A stretch of 64,000 nt of DNA from the NCBI RefSeq assembly GCF_016811915.1, contig NZ_CP069127.1, positions 2,765,001 to 2,829,000 of the forward strand, read 5' to 3'. The notes beneath the pieces are model-generated. The model did no database searches. It had not been told where the DNA came from and saw only the letters and a program-made list of their open reading frames with translations. The translations under genes and the position numbers were made by a program. Below are positions 8,326 to 18,133 of the stretch, one piece after another. Source of the stretch: Brevibacillus choshinensis. GTDB taxonomy: Bacteria > Bacillota > Bacilli > Brevibacillales > Brevibacillaceae. The number at the start of each line of letters is the position of its first letter. Positions within the stretch are counted from its first letter, which is position 1.

Positions 8326-8373
8326 TGATTACCGTTTACTCATATAGAGACTTGGAAATCGGGAGGAATGGTT

Positions 8374-8898
8374 GTGCTGACGATTTATGAACTGAGAGAG
8401 CTTGTGAAATTGCTGGAGCAAACCGATGTAGAATCCATCGAGGTCAAACAAGATGATTCTCGACTGGCTATTAAACGCAGACCAAACGGGGACGTCGGTC
8501 ATGCACAGCCAGCTGTGAATGTAGCCGCATTACCCGTAAAAGCGGTCGCGCCTGCGCCAGCAGCCCCTGCAAAGCCGAGAATCGAAGCGGCCCGCCCTGC
8601 CGCTGCAGAAGTTCCCAAAGCTGCCGCTGCCCAACCAGCAGAAAACACGGATCAGCTGCATAAAGTCACTTCCCCGATGGTAGGCACTTTTTACGCCGCT
8701 CCGGCTGTCGATGCCGCACCATATGTATCAATCGGAAGTCGTGTGGAGAAATCAACGATCGTATGTATTGTAGAGGCCATGAAGCTCTTTAATGAAATCG
8801 AGGCAGAGGTAAACGGGGAAATCGTCTCGGTTCTGGTCGAAAATGGCCAACTGGTAGACCTCGGTCAGCCCCTGTTCCTAGTCAAGACAGCACAATGA
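8374..8898 (+). CDS. biotin carboxyl carrier protein of the propionyl-CoA carboxylase operon
   Basis: A 174-residue BCCP. The N-terminal helix region ELRELVKLLEQTDVESIEV is typical of bacterial AccB. An Ala/Pro-rich linker spans roughly residues 45-95 and the C-terminal biotinyl domain holds VEAMKLFNEIEAEVNGE, with the lysine of EAMK (codon at 8782) as biotin site. GTG at 8374 is preferred because GGAGG (8362-8366) lies 7 bases before it; the ATG at 8368 would overlap this ribosome site. It is the first gene of the operon and should carry carboxybiotin between the biotin carboxylase (16318) and the carboxyltransferase (14291). Confidence 0.9.
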   Translation: MLTIYELRELVKLLEQTDVESIEVKQDDSRLAIKRRPNGDVGHAQPAVNVAALPVKAVAPAPAAPAKPRIEAARPAAAEVPKAAAAQPAENTDQLHKVTSPMVGTFYAAPAVDAAPYVSIGSRVEKSTIVCIVEAMKLFNEIEAEVNGEIVSVLVENGQLVDLGQPLFLVKTAQ

Positions 8899-8937
8899 CA
8901 GGTGATCCAAACACCCAAGCGGGGGAGGTCAAGATTA

Positions 8938-11061
8938 GTGAACAAAGATACATTGTTTAAAGAATTTTCTGTCCCAACGTACGACCAATGGAGGGAAGCG
9001 GCAGAAAAGACGCTGAAGGGAGCTTCTTTTGACGCCAAGCTTTTGACGAAAACCTATGAGGGGATTACTCTTCAGCCCATTTATCGGCAGGAAGATGTCG
9101 TAAAACTCGTGCACATTCACGCTGAGCCAGGTTGTGCTCCCTATTTGCGGGGTACAAACACAGCCGGTTCCCCTGAAGCGCAAAGCTGGGAGGTAGCCCA
9201 AGAGATTTTGACGGCAGATGCCGCAGCATTTAATGAAATCGCACGAGGCGACCTGGAGCGCGGTCAAACCATGCTGAACCTCGTATTTGATCAAGCAACC
9301 CGCTCAGGACGCAATCCAGAAAAGACGGCGCTGGAAACGGTCGGCGATGAAGGGCTGTCCATTTTCAGCCTTGAAGATCTGGCTACAGCTTTTGCTGACA
9401 TCAATCTGGAGGAAGTACCCGTTTACGCATACGCAGGTCCACATAACATGCCCATCCTATCCTTGCTTGTCGCTCACCTAAAGGCTGCGGGCCGAGATGT
9501 ATCAAAGCTGCGTGGCTGTGTGGGCGCTGATCCGTTCGCCGCACTCGTTACGGAGGGCACACTGCCTGGATCTAAGTCAGCTGCATTTGACGGCATGGCA
9601 CAAGCAACACAATGGGCAGCCAAGCATGCGCCGCAGCTGAAAACGATCCTCGTGCAAGGCCATCCGTACCATGATGCAGGGGCTCATTCGGTCCAGGAGC
9701 TCGCCTATGCACTGGCAACTGGTGTCGAGTATGTCCAAGCGATGCTGGAACGCGGACTTTCGATCGAGGATATCGCACCGCGCATGCAGTTTGCCTTTTC
9801 TGTGGGCTCCCATGTGTTCATGGAAATCGCGAAAATCAGGGCGGCTCGCATGCTGTGGGCAGCGATCATGGATTCGTATGGCGGATCGGAAGCGGCTCAA
9901 AAAATGACCATTCACGCGCGCACCTCTGCGTGGACCAAGACCGTACTCGATCCAAACGTGAATATGCTGCGGGCAACTACGGAAGCGTTTTCAGCCGTGG
10001 TAGCCGGCGTAGACAGCCTGCATGTTTCTGCATTTGACGAGGCAATTCGTCCAGCCAATGAGTTTTCCAGACGGATCGCGCGCAACACGCAAATCATTCT
10101 TGAGAAAGAAGCGCATTTGGCGAAAGTGGCCGATCCAGCCGGTGGCTCGTGGTACGTCGAAAAGCTTACAGATGAGCTGGCTGAAAAGGTGTGGGAGCTG
10201 TTCCTGCAGGTGGAAGAGCAGGGAGGAATGCGCAAAGCACTCGAGTCAGGAATTCCTCAGTCGCAGATCGAAGAAGTCGCAGTGAAAAAGGCGGCAAATG
10301 TTGCGCAGCGCAAGACGCGAGTCGTTGGGACGAACATGTATGCAAATGCACTCGAGCATCCTGAGGCAGTAAGCAAGCTGGCCGTGGAGCCTGAAACCCG
10401 ATTGGCTGCTCTTGAAGCCTATCTCGCGAAGCACGACCGCAACAAAGTCAGTAGCATGCTTGAGGCCCTATCTGTGGAGCAGGATGAACGGATGGAGAAG
10501 GCGATACAAGCCGTTTTGGCAGGCGCAACGTTAGGTGAACTGACGAAGGTCCTGCTGCCAGAAGATCAGGAACGGACTTGTGCAAAGCCGCTTCGCCGTC
10601 ACCGGCTGGCAGAACCATTCGAAACATTGCGTCAGCGGGCAGTTCAATACGAGGCGAAAACGGGTCATAAGCCGAAAGTCTTCCTGGTCAATATGGGTCC
10701 CGTATCGAAGCACAAGGCGCGGGCGGACTTCGCGGCAGAGTTCTTTACGGTAGGAGGCTTCGAAGTTTTGCGCTCCGACCCGTTTGCTTCATCCGACGAA
10801 GCTGCCTTGGCGGTGATCGCATCCAAAGCTCCGATTGCGGTGATTTGTTCGGATGACGGCAGCTATCCCGAGATCGTCCCGGCACTGGCGCAGGCAATCA
10901 AGAGAGGAAACCCTGAGATGACGTTGCTTTTGGCCGGTCTCCCGGATGAGGAACAGTTCGCCAGCTATAAAAATGTCGGGCTGGATGACTGCATTCATAT
11001 CCGCACCAACTGCTACCAAGTACTTCGCGACCTGTCGGAACGAATAGGGGTGATGTCATGA
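8938..11061 (+). CDS. mutA: methylmalonyl-CoA mutase small subunit
   Basis: A 707-residue subunit of the heterodimeric mutase that interconverts methylmalonyl-CoA and succinyl-CoA. The N-terminal barrel carries [20 protein letters not shown], typical of small subunits. The C-terminal cobalamin-fold domain (from about residue 570) has [13 protein letters not shown] where the large subunit has the DGHDRG lower-ligand motif, so it cannot bind B12, as expected for this subunit. GTG at 8938 is chosen because GGAGG lies 9 bases before it; a frame to GTG 8902 has no such site. Its stop overlaps mutB by ATGA. Confidence 0.9.
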   Translation: MNKDTLFKEFSVPTYDQWREAAEKTLKGASFDAKLLTKTYEGITLQPIYRQEDVVKLVHIHAEPGCAPYLRGTNTAGSPEAQSWEVAQEILTADAAAFNEIARGDLERGQTMLNLVFDQATRSGRNPEKTALETVGDEGLSIFSLEDLATAFADINLEEVPVYAYAGPHNMPILSLLVAHLKAAGRDVSKLRGCVGADPFAALVTEGTLPGSKSAAFDGMAQATQWAAKHAPQLKTILVQGHPYHDAGAHSVQELAYALATGVEYVQAMLERGLSIEDIAPRMQFAFSVGSHVFMEIAKIRAARMLWAAIMDSYGGSEAAQKMTIHARTSAWTKTVLDPNVNMLRATTEAFSAVVAGVDSLHVSAFDEAIRPANEFSRRIARNTQIILEKEAHLAKVADPAGGSWYVEKLTDELAEKVWELFLQVEEQGGMRKALESGIPQSQIEEVAVKKAANVAQRKTRVVGTNMYANALEHPEAVSKLAVEPETRLAALEAYLAKHDRNKVSSMLEALSVEQDERMEKAIQAVLAGATLGELTKVLLPEDQERTCAKPLRRHRLAEPFETLRQRAVQYEAKTGHKPKVFLVNMGPVSKHKARADFAAEFFTVGGFEVLRSDPFASSDEAALAVIASKAPIAVICSDDGSYPEIVPALAQAIKRGNPEMTLLLAGLPDEEQFASYKNVGLDDCIHIRTNCYQVLRDLSERIGVMS

Positions 11062-13232
11062 AGAAGAGGCCTGATTTTTCAAAAGTGCCATTCCGTACGA
11101 CGAAAAGCTTGGCTGCGAACTCTTTCCTGCCAGCGGATCAACACTCGACAAACGAGCGGCTCTGGCAAACTCTCGAGCAGATTCCCGTAAAGCCGCTCTA
11201 TTCCAAAGAGGATCTGGAGGGAATGAATCATCTGGGCTACATGCCCGGCTTGCCGCCCTATTTTCGCGGGCCGTATCCGACCATGTACGTGACGCAGCCG
11301 TGGACCGTTCGGCAATATGCCGGGTTTTCCACAGCCGAAGAGAGCAACGCGTTTTACCGACGCAACCTGGCAGCTGGTCAAAAGGGTCTGTCGATCGCCT
11401 TTGACCTGGCCACTCACCGGGGCTACGACTCCGATCATCCGCGGGTCGTCGGGGATGTCGGGAAAGCCGGTGTAGCGGTGGATTCGATCCTGGATATGAA
11501 GATCTTGTTTGACGGGATTCCGCTGGATCAAATGTCGGTGTCCATGACCATGAACGGGGCCGTTTTGCCGATTATGGCCTTTTATATCGTAGCAGCGGAA
11601 GAACAGGGGGTCCCCCAGGAGCAGCTGACTGGAACGATCCAAAACGATATTTTAAAGGAATACATGGTGCGCAATACGTACATCTACCCGCCGGAAGCGT
11701 CCATGAAAATCATTTCCGATATCTTTGCGTATACCTCCAAGCACATGCCGAAATTCAACAGCATTAGCATTTCCGGCTACCATATGCAGGAAGCGGGGGC
11801 GACTGCCGATATCGAGCTTGCCTATACGCTGGCAGATGGTTTGGAATATGTGCGAACGGGTCTGAAAGCAGGGATAGAAATTGACGCGTTCGCCCCGAGG
11901 CTGTCCTTTTTCTGGGCCATCGGCATGAATTACTTCATGGAAATTGCCAAGATGAGAGCAGCACGTCTGATCTGGGCGAATCTGATCAAGCAGTTCCATC
12001 CGAAAAACGAGAAGTCCATGGCGCTGCGCACGCATTCACAGACATCCGGATGGAGCTTGACGGAGCAAGATCCGTTTAACAACGTGGTTCGAACCTGTGT
12101 CGAAGCAATGGCAGCAGCCCTGGGGCATACGCAATCCCTGCATACGAACGCACTGGACGAAGCGATCGCACTCCCGACAGACTTCTCTGCCCGGATCGCA
12201 CGCAATACCCAGCTGTTCCTGCAGGATGAGACAGAGATCTGCAAGGTGGTAGACCCGTGGGCTGGCTCCTATTATGTAGAAGCATTGACTGCTCAGCTGG
12301 TTGAGAAAGCATGGGCTCACATCGAAGAGATCGAAGCACTCGGCGGGATGGCCAAAGCGATCGAGACCGGTCTGCCCAAAATGAAGATCGAAGAAGCAGC
12401 GGCAAGGCGCCAAGCCCATATTGATTCGGGCAAGGAAGCGATCATCGGAGTCAACAAATACCGTCTCGACAAAGAAGACCCGCTGGAAATCCTCGAGGTG
12501 GACAATACAGCTGTACGCGAAGCGCAGATCAAGAGATTGCGCGAGCTGCGTGAACACCGCGACGAGGCAAGAGTGCAAGCAGCGCTTACAGCCATCACGA
12601 CTTGCGCGGAAACAGGAGAAGGCAATCTGCTGGAGTTGGCCATCGAGGCTGCTCGCGCAAGGGCTTCACTAGGAGAAATCTCGGATGCGTACGAAAAAGT
12701 AGTGGGCCGCCACAAGGCCGTCATCCGTTCCATCAGCGGAATCTACAGCTCGGAGTATGCAGATGCGGAAGAAGTGGCAGCTGTGCGAAAAATGGCGGAC
12801 GAGTTTGAGCAATGGGAAGGCCGTCGTCCCCGCATCATGATCGCCAAAATGGGTCAGGACGGGCATGACAGAGGAGCGAAAGTCATTGCGACCGCTTTTG
12901 CGGATCTAGGCTTTGACGTCGATATCGGACCGCTGTTCCAGACACCGGAGGAGACAGCCAAGCAAGCCGTTGAAAACGATGTGCACGTCATTGGCTTCAG
13001 CTCTTTGGCTGCCGGACATAAGACGCTGCTGCCGCAGCTTGCCCTTGAACTGAAAAAGCTGGGTCGGGAAGATATCGTGGTGGTCGTCGGCGGCGTCATT
13101 CCGGCGCAAGACTATGCGTTCCTCAAGGAAAACGGTGCAGCTGCCATCTTTGGTCCGGGTACGGTCATACCGGTTGCAGCGCAAAATGTACTCCAAGAAA
13201 TCGTGCGTCGTCTGGAGGCTGGCAGTCTATGA
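11058..13232 (+). CDS. mutB: methylmalonyl-CoA mutase large (catalytic) subunit
   Basis: A 724-residue B12-dependent catalytic subunit. The substrate barrel opens with the segment [20 protein letters not shown] near residue 73, which lines the CoA channel. The C-terminal domain holds [13 protein letters not shown] with D601, H603 and G606 forming the D-x-H-x-x-G cobalt-ligand motif. [16 protein letters not shown] near the end binds the nucleotide tail. Full length for the family. Overlaps of 4 bases with both neighbours show tight translational coupling in the operon. Confidence 0.95.
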   Translation: MKKRPDFSKVPFRTTKSLAANSFLPADQHSTNERLWQTLEQIPVKPLYSKEDLEGMNHLGYMPGLPPYFRGPYPTMYVTQPWTVRQYAGFSTAEESNAFYRRNLAAGQKGLSIAFDLATHRGYDSDHPRVVGDVGKAGVAVDSILDMKILFDGIPLDQMSVSMTMNGAVLPIMAFYIVAAEEQGVPQEQLTGTIQNDILKEYMVRNTYIYPPEASMKIISDIFAYTSKHMPKFNSISISGYHMQEAGATADIELAYTLADGLEYVRTGLKAGIEIDAFAPRLSFFWAIGMNYFMEIAKMRAARLIWANLIKQFHPKNEKSMALRTHSQTSGWSLTEQDPFNNVVRTCVEAMAAALGHTQSLHTNALDEAIALPTDFSARIARNTQLFLQDETEICKVVDPWAGSYYVEALTAQLVEKAWAHIEEIEALGGMAKAIETGLPKMKIEEAAARRQAHIDSGKEAIIGVNKYRLDKEDPLEILEVDNTAVREAQIKRLRELREHRDEARVQAALTAITTCAETGEGNLLELAIEAARARASLGEISDAYEKVVGRHKAVIRSISGIYSSEYADAEEVAAVRKMADEFEQWEGRRPRIMIAKMGQDGHDRGAKVIATAFADLGFDVDIGPLFQTPEETAKQAVENDVHVIGFSSLAAGHKTLLPQLALELKKLGREDIVVVVGGVIPAQDYAFLKENGAAAIFGPGTVIPVAAQNVLQEIVRRLEAGSL

Positions 13233-14281
13233 GTGAGGGCGACAAAGACCGGACTTCCTTGAACTTTTCTTCATCAGTCCGTCTCCCTCGCTTATCGGTC
13301 GATCAATATGTCCAGGGTGTTCGGGAAAACAACCGCACGATTCTCGCACAAGCCATCACCTTGGCCGAGAGCAACTCGGCAGTGCACATGAATATGGCAC
13401 AAGAAGTGATCAGACAGCTTTTGCCGCACACCGGCAACTCGATTCGCATTGGCATCACGGGTGTGCCAGGGGCAGGGAAAAGCACGTTCATCGAAACATT
13501 TGGAACGATGCTGTGCGAGAAGGGACATCGCGTAGCCGTGCTGGCGGTCGATCCGAGCAGCACGGTGACCAGAGGAAGCATTCTCGGGGATAAGACCCGG
13601 ATGGAGCTTCTGTCACGCAATCCAAACGCATTTATCCGACCCTCCGCAACAGGCGGTACGCTGGGCGGAGTCAATCGGAAAACGCGGGAGACCATGCTGA
13701 TCTGCGAGGCGGCAGGGTACGATGTGATCCTAATAGAGACAGTTGGCGTGGGGCAAAGCGAGACGACGGTCCGGTCCATGGTCGATTTCTTTTTGCTTCT
13801 CATGCTGACAGGAGCTGGAGATGAGCTGCAAGGGATCAAAAAGGGAGTCATTGAAATAGCGGACGCCCTCTTGATCAACAAAGCAGACGGAGAGAACAAG
13901 CACAGGGCGCTCGTCGCACGGGGCGAGTACAATCGGGTTTTGCACTACCTCCAACCGGCTACGTCCGGCTGGGAGACAAAAGCGTACATGTGTTCAGCGC
14001 TGACAGGGGAAGGCATCGAAGAGATTTGGAGCGTCATCGGTCAATTTCGTGATCAGACGACTCGCACGGGTGGCTTCGATGCCCGCCGCAAAGCCCAGTC
14101 GCTGGATTGGATGCACAGCATGACGCAGGATTATTTGCGCGCTACCTTTTACAGCAATCCGGAAGTGGCGGGCATGCTGCCAACGATCGAAAGCGCCGTC
14201 GCAAGCGGACAGCTGTCTGTGACGAGCGCCGTCCAGCAATTGGTGGAACGATTTGAAAAACGCGATAGGGATGGAAAGTGA
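13229..14281 (+). CDS. meaB: methylmalonyl-CoA mutase-associated G-protein chaperone MeaB
   Basis: A 350-residue G3E-type P-loop GTPase. The Walker A motif GVPGAGKST is at residues 78-86, the next block [20 protein letters not shown] is the switch region specific to MeaB/Arg[10 protein letters not shown] follows and NKADG is the guanine-specificity motif. MeaB loads adenosylcobalamin into the mutase and protects or repairs it. The C-terminal helices serve dimerisation. Gene overlap with mutB fits a chaperone made with its client. Confidence 0.95.
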   Translation: MSEGDKDRTSLNFSSSVRLPRLSVDQYVQGVRENNRTILAQAITLAESNSAVHMNMAQEVIRQLLPHTGNSIRIGITGVPGAGKSTFIETFGTMLCEKGHRVAVLAVDPSSTVTRGSILGDKTRMELLSRNPNAFIRPSATGGTLGGVNRKTRETMLICEAAGYDVILIETVGVGQSETTVRSMVDFFLLLMLTGAGDELQGIKKGVIEIADALLINKADGENKHRALVARGEYNRVLHYLQPATSGWETKAYMCSALTGEGIEEIWSVIGQFRDQTTRTGGFDARRKAQSLDWMHSMTQDYLRATFYSNPEVAGMLPTIESAVASGQLSVTSAVQQLVERFEKRDRDGK

Positions 14282-14290
14282 GGCCAGACT

Positions 14291-15841
14291 ATGAGCAGCA
14301 TGCATGAAAAAATAGATGAGCTGATGGAACGGAAGTTTAAGGTCCAACTTGGCGGCGGGGACGCGCGGATTGATGCCCAGCACAATCGGGGCAAACTTAC
14401 GGCGAGAGAGCGGATCGATCTGTTGCTAGATCCGGATACCTTTATGGAACTGAATCCCTTCGTGGAGCATCGCGCAACTCACTTTGGGCTGGATAAAATG
14501 GAAGCGCCAGGCGAAGGTGTCGTTACGGGATACGGGAAAATCAACGGTCGACCCGTCTACCTGTTTGCACAGGATTTCACGGTATTCGGCGGTGCACTCG
14601 GGGAAATGCATGCCATGAAGATCGCCAAAGTGATGGATTTGGCTGCAAAGAACGGCGCTCCCTTTATCGGATTGAACGATTCCGGCGGGGCGCGCATTCA
14701 GGAAGGGGTAAGCTCGCTGGATGGCTACGGAACGATCTTTTACCGTAACGCTATTTATTCCGGTGTCATTCCGCAAATCTCCGTCATCCTGGGACCGTGC
14801 GCAGGCGGAGCAGTTTATTCGCCAGCCATCACCGACTTCGTTTTCATGGTGGAAAAGACCAGCCAAATGTTCATTACGGGTCCTAAGGTAATCGAAACCG
14901 TAACGGGAGAAAAGATCTCGTCCGAAGATCTCGGTGGAGCGAAAGTGCATTCCACCGTAAGCGGAAACGCTCATTTCACCGCAGAAACCGAGCAAGAAGT
15001 ACTCGAGCAAGTCCGTAGACTGCTCAGCTTTCTGCCGCAAAATAACCGGGCCAAAGCACCTGTCCACTCATCCGAGGAAGGGAAGAAGTGGCAGGAGGAG
15101 CTGCTGGAGCTGGTCCCGGCGGAAAGCACCAAGGTGTATGACGTTCGAAAGGTGATCGAGCAAATCGTCGACTTCGGAGACTTCATGGAAGTCCAGCCGA
15201 ACTTCGCCCGCAACATCGTGATCGGCTTGGCACGAATTGACGGACATAGCGTAGGGATCATTGCCAACCAGCCAAAAGTCATGGCTGGAGGTCTAGACAT
15301 CCACTCCTCCGACAAATTGGCGCGATTCATCCGTTTCTGCGATTGCTTCAACATCCCTCTCCTGACATTTGAAGATGTATCCGGATTTTTCCCGGGGATC
15401 AACCAGGAGCATGGGGGCATCATCCGTCACGGAGCGAAAATCCTCTACGCCTATTCAGAAGCGACCGTGCCGAAAATTACCGTGATTCTGCGCAAAGCAT
15501 ACGGCGGCGCCTATGTGGCTCTTAACTCCAAGTCGATCGGCGCGGACGTCGTGTACGCATGGCCCAATGCGGAAATCGCGGTCATGGGTCCAGAGGGAGC
15601 AGCCAATATCATCTTTGCAAAAGAGATCGAACAAAGCGCTGATCCAGCGGCTACTCGTGCAGAAAAAATCGCAGAGTATCGCGAGAAGTTTGCCAATCCG
15701 TACGTCGCAGCGAGTCTGGGCATGGTCGACGACGTTATCGACCCGCGCGAGACGCGAATGAAAGTCGCACAAGCGCTGGAAATGCTGAGAGACAAACAGG
15801 AAGATCGTCCATTTAAAAAGCATGGGAATATCCCATTGTAG
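14291..15841 (+). CDS. acyl-CoA carboxylase carboxyltransferase (propionyl-CoA carboxylase beta type)
   Basis: A 516-residue carboxyltransferase that moves CO2 from carboxybiotin to propionyl-CoA. KLTARERIDLLLDPDTFMEL near residue 35 is the family start; FGGALGEMHAMKIAKVMDLA and ILGPCAGGAVYSPAITDF line the active site, and GGAKVHSTVSGNAHF is characteristic of PccB/MmdA rather than acetyl-CoA carboxylase. The C-terminal half has KAYGGAYVALNSKSIGAD. It is flanked by the mutase chaperone and the second BCCP-like gene, so propionyl-CoA is the likely substrate. A decarboxylating sodium-pump role is unlikely as no membrane subunit is present. Confidence 0.93.
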   Translation: MSSMHEKIDELMERKFKVQLGGGDARIDAQHNRGKLTARERIDLLLDPDTFMELNPFVEHRATHFGLDKMEAPGEGVVTGYGKINGRPVYLFAQDFTVFGGALGEMHAMKIAKVMDLAAKNGAPFIGLNDSGGARIQEGVSSLDGYGTIFYRNAIYSGVIPQISVILGPCAGGAVYSPAITDFVFMVEKTSQMFITGPKVIETVTGEKISSEDLGGAKVHSTVSGNAHFTAETEQEVLEQVRRLLSFLPQNNRAKAPVHSSEEGKKWQEELLELVPAESTKVYDVRKVIEQIVDFGDFMEVQPNFARNIVIGLARIDGHSVGIIANQPKVMAGGLDIHSSDKLARFIRFCDCFNIPLLTFEDVSGFFPGINQEHGGIIRHGAKILYAYSEATVPKITVILRKAYGGAYVALNSKSIGADVVYAWPNAEIAVMGPEGAANIIFAKEIEQSADPAATRAEKIAEYREKFANPYVAASLGMVDDVIDPRETRMKVAQALEMLRDKQEDRPFKKHGNIPL

Positions 15842-15856
15842 AAGGGATCGATAGAG

Positions 15857-16306
15857 ATGAAACTGCATGATATTCGCGAGCTCGTCAAACTGGTCAATCA
15901 ATCCTCGATCGAAGAGCTGGAGTGGGAGAGCGGCAACACTTCGATCGTGATTAAAAAAGCAGCTCCTGTATTCATCGCTGCGCAAGAAATCTCTCCCGTT
16001 CCTGCAGTTGAAGTAGAGGCTGGTTACCAGGAAGCAGCAGCTACGGCTGAGCTCATCGGGCAAGTACAGGAATCATCCGTCGTGACACATACGATCGCTT
16101 CGCCGGCAGTAGGGATCTTCACGTCATCGGTAGCGATCGGTCAACGGGTCCAATCCGGCGATGTCGTGGGCCGTTGTTCCGTAGACGCTTTGCAGCTTTC
16201 TCAAGACATTGTCTCTTCCATCCAAGGAGAAGTCGTAGAAATTTTCGCAGCAGACGGTCAGCTCGTCGATTACAGCCGGGCACTGATGGCTGTCAAGCAA
16301 AGCTAG
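15857..16306 (+). CDS. BCCP-like protein lacking the biotin-attachment lysine
   Basis: A 149-residue paralogue of the BCCP at 8374. The N-terminus [20 protein letters not shown] aligns with ELRELVKLLEQTDVESIEV, and the C-terminal half keeps the lipoyl/biotinyl fold pattern ([20 protein letters not shown], then [16 protein letters not shown]). At the hairpin tip, where the first BCCP reads EAMKL, this one reads DALQL: Gln113 replaces the biotinylated lysine. It should not be biotinylated. The frame is intact and a ribosome site AAGGGATCGATAG precedes the ATG, so it is not obviously dead. Plant BADC proteins are BCCP relatives that lack this lysine and tune acetyl-CoA carboxylase; a similar structural or regulatory role is inferred here. 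Confidence 0.85.
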   Translation: MKLHDIRELVKLVNQSSIEELEWESGNTSIVIKKAAPVFIAAQEISPVPAVEVEAGYQEAAATAELIGQVQESSVVTHTIASPAVGIFTSSVAIGQRVQSGDVVGRCSVDALQLSQDIVSSIQGEVVEIFAADGQLVDYSRALMAVKQS

Positions 16307-16317
16307 GAGGAGAGACT

Positions 16318-17664
16318 ATGTTTACGAAAGTCTTAGTCGCCAACCGCGGAGAGATTGCTGTCAGAATCATTCGCGCTTGCCGAGAATTGGGAATTGCCAC
16401 CGTCGCCGTCTACTCAGAGGCCGATCGTGAAGCCCTGCACGTTCAGTTGGCAGACGAAGCGTATTGCATTGGACCGACTGCTTCCAAAGACAGCTACCTG
16501 AACATGCCTCGAATCATGAGCATCGCCTTGTTGACGAAGGCGGATGCGATTCATCCTGGATACGGTTTCCTTGCAGAAAATGCGTCATTTGCTCAACTAT
16601 GCCAGGATTGCTCGATTACCTTCATCGGTCCAGATCCGGATGCGATTACCAAAATGGGGGATAAATCCGAGGCGAAGGCAACCATGAGCTTGGCCAGTGT
16701 GCCGTTGGTGCCGGGGACGGAGGGACTGATCGGTGACATCGAGGAAGCTTTGGAGGTTGCGGCAAGTATCGGTTATCCGGTGATAGTCAAAGCCACTGCC
16801 GGCGGTGGAGGAAGAGGGATGCGTCTCGCCTACGACGAGCAAGAGCTCACCAAAGCCATCCATCAAGCCCAGAAAGAAGCGGAGTCCGCTTTCGGGAACG
16901 CAGGCGTGTATTTGGAAAAATACGTAGAAGAACCGCGTCACGTCGAGATTCAGATCATGGCCGACAAGCACGGCAATGCCGTTTATTTGGGCGAGCGTGA
17001 TTGCTCTATCCAGAGGCGCCATCAGAAGCTGGTAGAAGAAGCGCCATCTCCAGCACTGGATGGTGAGCTTCGTGAGAAAATGGGGCAAGCTGCAGTGGCG
17101 GCAGCCAAGGCTGTTCGTTATCACGGTGCCGGCACCGTCGAGTTTTTGCTGGATAAGCATGGGCAGTTCTATTTTATGGAAATGAACACCCGCATTCAGG
17201 TGGAGCATCCAGTCACGGAAATGATCACCGGAATAGATCTCATCAAGGAACAAATATCAGTAGCAGCAGGAAATCCGCTTTCCTTTACCCAAGAGGATGT
17301 CAAAATCAACGGATGGGCGATTGAATGCCGGATCAATGCAGAAAATCCCTCCAAGAACTTTATGCCGTCACCTGGCAAAGTCACGGGTTATTTGCCCCCA
17401 GGAGGATATGGCGTACGAGTGGACAGCGCCGTATATCCTGGCTACGAGATTTCTCCGTTCTACGATTCCATGGTGGCAAAGCTCATCGTATGGGGGACGG
17501 ACCGAAGCGAGGCTATTGCCCGCATGCGCCGCGCACTCGATGAATTTGTAATCGAAGGGGTGCACACGACCGTTCCATTCCATGAAAAGCTGCTTGTCCA
17601 CCCTGACTTTGTAGCAGGACAGTTTGCAACAAACTTCCTGGAGAAAAACAAGCTTGACCTGTAG
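16318..17664 (+). CDS. acyl-CoA carboxylase, biotin carboxylase subunit
   Basis: A 448-residue ATP-grasp enzyme that carboxylates BCCP-biotin with bicarbonate and ATP. It starts [20 protein letters not shown] after [19 protein letters not shown], the glycine-rich ATP loop [12 protein letters not shown] near residue 160, [13 protein letters not shown], and [14 protein letters not shown] with catalytic residues are all intact. Length equals typical AccC. It is the last gene of the operon and is followed by a strong terminator. It may serve only propionyl-CoA or also acetyl-CoA carboxylation; the operon favours propionyl-CoA. Confidence 0.95.
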   Translation: MFTKVLVANRGEIAVRIIRACRELGIATVAVYSEADREALHVQLADEAYCIGPTASKDSYLNMPRIMSIALLTKADAIHPGYGFLAENASFAQLCQDCSITFIGPDPDAITKMGDKSEAKATMSLASVPLVPGTEGLIGDIEEALEVAASIGYPVIVKATAGGGGRGMRLAYDEQELTKAIHQAQKEAESAFGNAGVYLEKYVEEPRHVEIQIMADKHGNAVYLGERDCSIQRRHQKLVEEAPSPALDGELREKMGQAAVAAAKAVRYHGAGTVEFLLDKHGQFYFMEMNTRIQVEHPVTEMITGIDLIKEQISVAAGNPLSFTQEDVKINGWAIECRINAENPSKNFMPSPGKVTGYLPPGGYGVRVDSAVYPGYEISPFYDSMVAKLIVWGTDRSEAIARMRRALDEFVIEGVHTTVPFHEKLLVHPDFVAGQFATNFLEKNKLDL

Positions 17665-17686
17665 TCACCTTCATAGGAGCAAAGGA

Positions 17687-17712
17687 AAAGCCCCGATTTC
17701 GGGGCTTTTTTC
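17687..17712 (+). terminator. rho-independent terminator of the propionyl-CoA operon
   Basis: AAAGCCCC (17687-17694) pairs with GGGGCTTT (17701-17708) around a 6-base loop, followed by a T run. Confidence 0.9.
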
Positions 17713-17739
17713 TATGCAGACATTGCTGGGGATCATTCC

Positions 17740-17889
17740 ATGATTTGGCGTATGCAATACATCCCACTGAAACATACTGAAAGGGAACTATATTCCACTT
17801 GCAGGTGTTGCTTTGTGATTACGGACGCGAGAATACGAAGATCGGGACTGGATACGAAGAGTTTGCTGAAGCAGTTCAAACAAAAGTAG
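17740..17889 (+). CDS. possible 49-residue small protein
   Basis: An open frame starts at ATG 17740, seven bases after GGGGA, and ends 13 bases before a hairpin terminator (17903). It contains a cysteine cluster (STCRCCFV) and a basic C-terminus. I recognise no family. The frame may be chance; the ribosome site and following terminator are the only support. The alternative is that the region makes a short noncoding RNA ended by the same terminator. Confidence 0.25.
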   Translation: MIWRMQYIPLKHTERELYSTCRCCFVITDARIRRSGLDTKSLLKQFKQK

Positions 17890-17902
17890 TGAGCTCGCCA
17901 TG

Positions 17903-17936
17903 AAGAGCGTCAGCCCAAACAACTGATGCTCTTTTT
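17903..17936 (+). terminator. rho-independent terminator
   Basis: AAGAGCGTCAG (17903-17913) pairs with CTGATGCTCTT (17923-17933) with one G-U, then TTT. It ends whatever is transcribed from 17713 onward. Confidence 0.7.
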
Positions 17937-18008
17937 TGTGATCCTGCAATTTCATGCAGCCGCACTCCCTGAGAGAACCAAAAGTTTGATAAAAGTAAAA
18001 TCTTTGAC

Positions 18009-18032
18009 CGCGCGCAACTTATTTTCGCGCGC
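18009..18032. other. GC-only hairpin upstream of the cation efflux gene
   Basis: CGCGCG (18009-18014) and its complement (18026-18031) could form a very stable stem with an 11-base AT-rich loop in an otherwise AT-rich 420-base gap. No T run follows, so it is not a simple terminator. It may shape the leader of the efflux gene. Nothing else definite is seen between 17937 and 18133. Confidence 0.4.
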
Positions 18033-18133
18033 ACTAAAAGCGTGAATCCGACAAACACTGTTTCTCTAGACCCACATGATTTTCGTTTGGTAACATGGTT
18101 ACGTTCAAGAAAACGTACTTGGAGGGGCAGTTG

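Noticed and set aside
8938..11061. Loss of the B12 histidine motif in mutA as a defect
   Set aside because: Small subunits of heterodimeric mutases normally lack D-x-H-x-x-G; this is expected.
8374..16306. Assembly duplication as the reason for two BCCP genes
   Set aside because: The two differ at most positions and in linker composition, so they are old paralogues.
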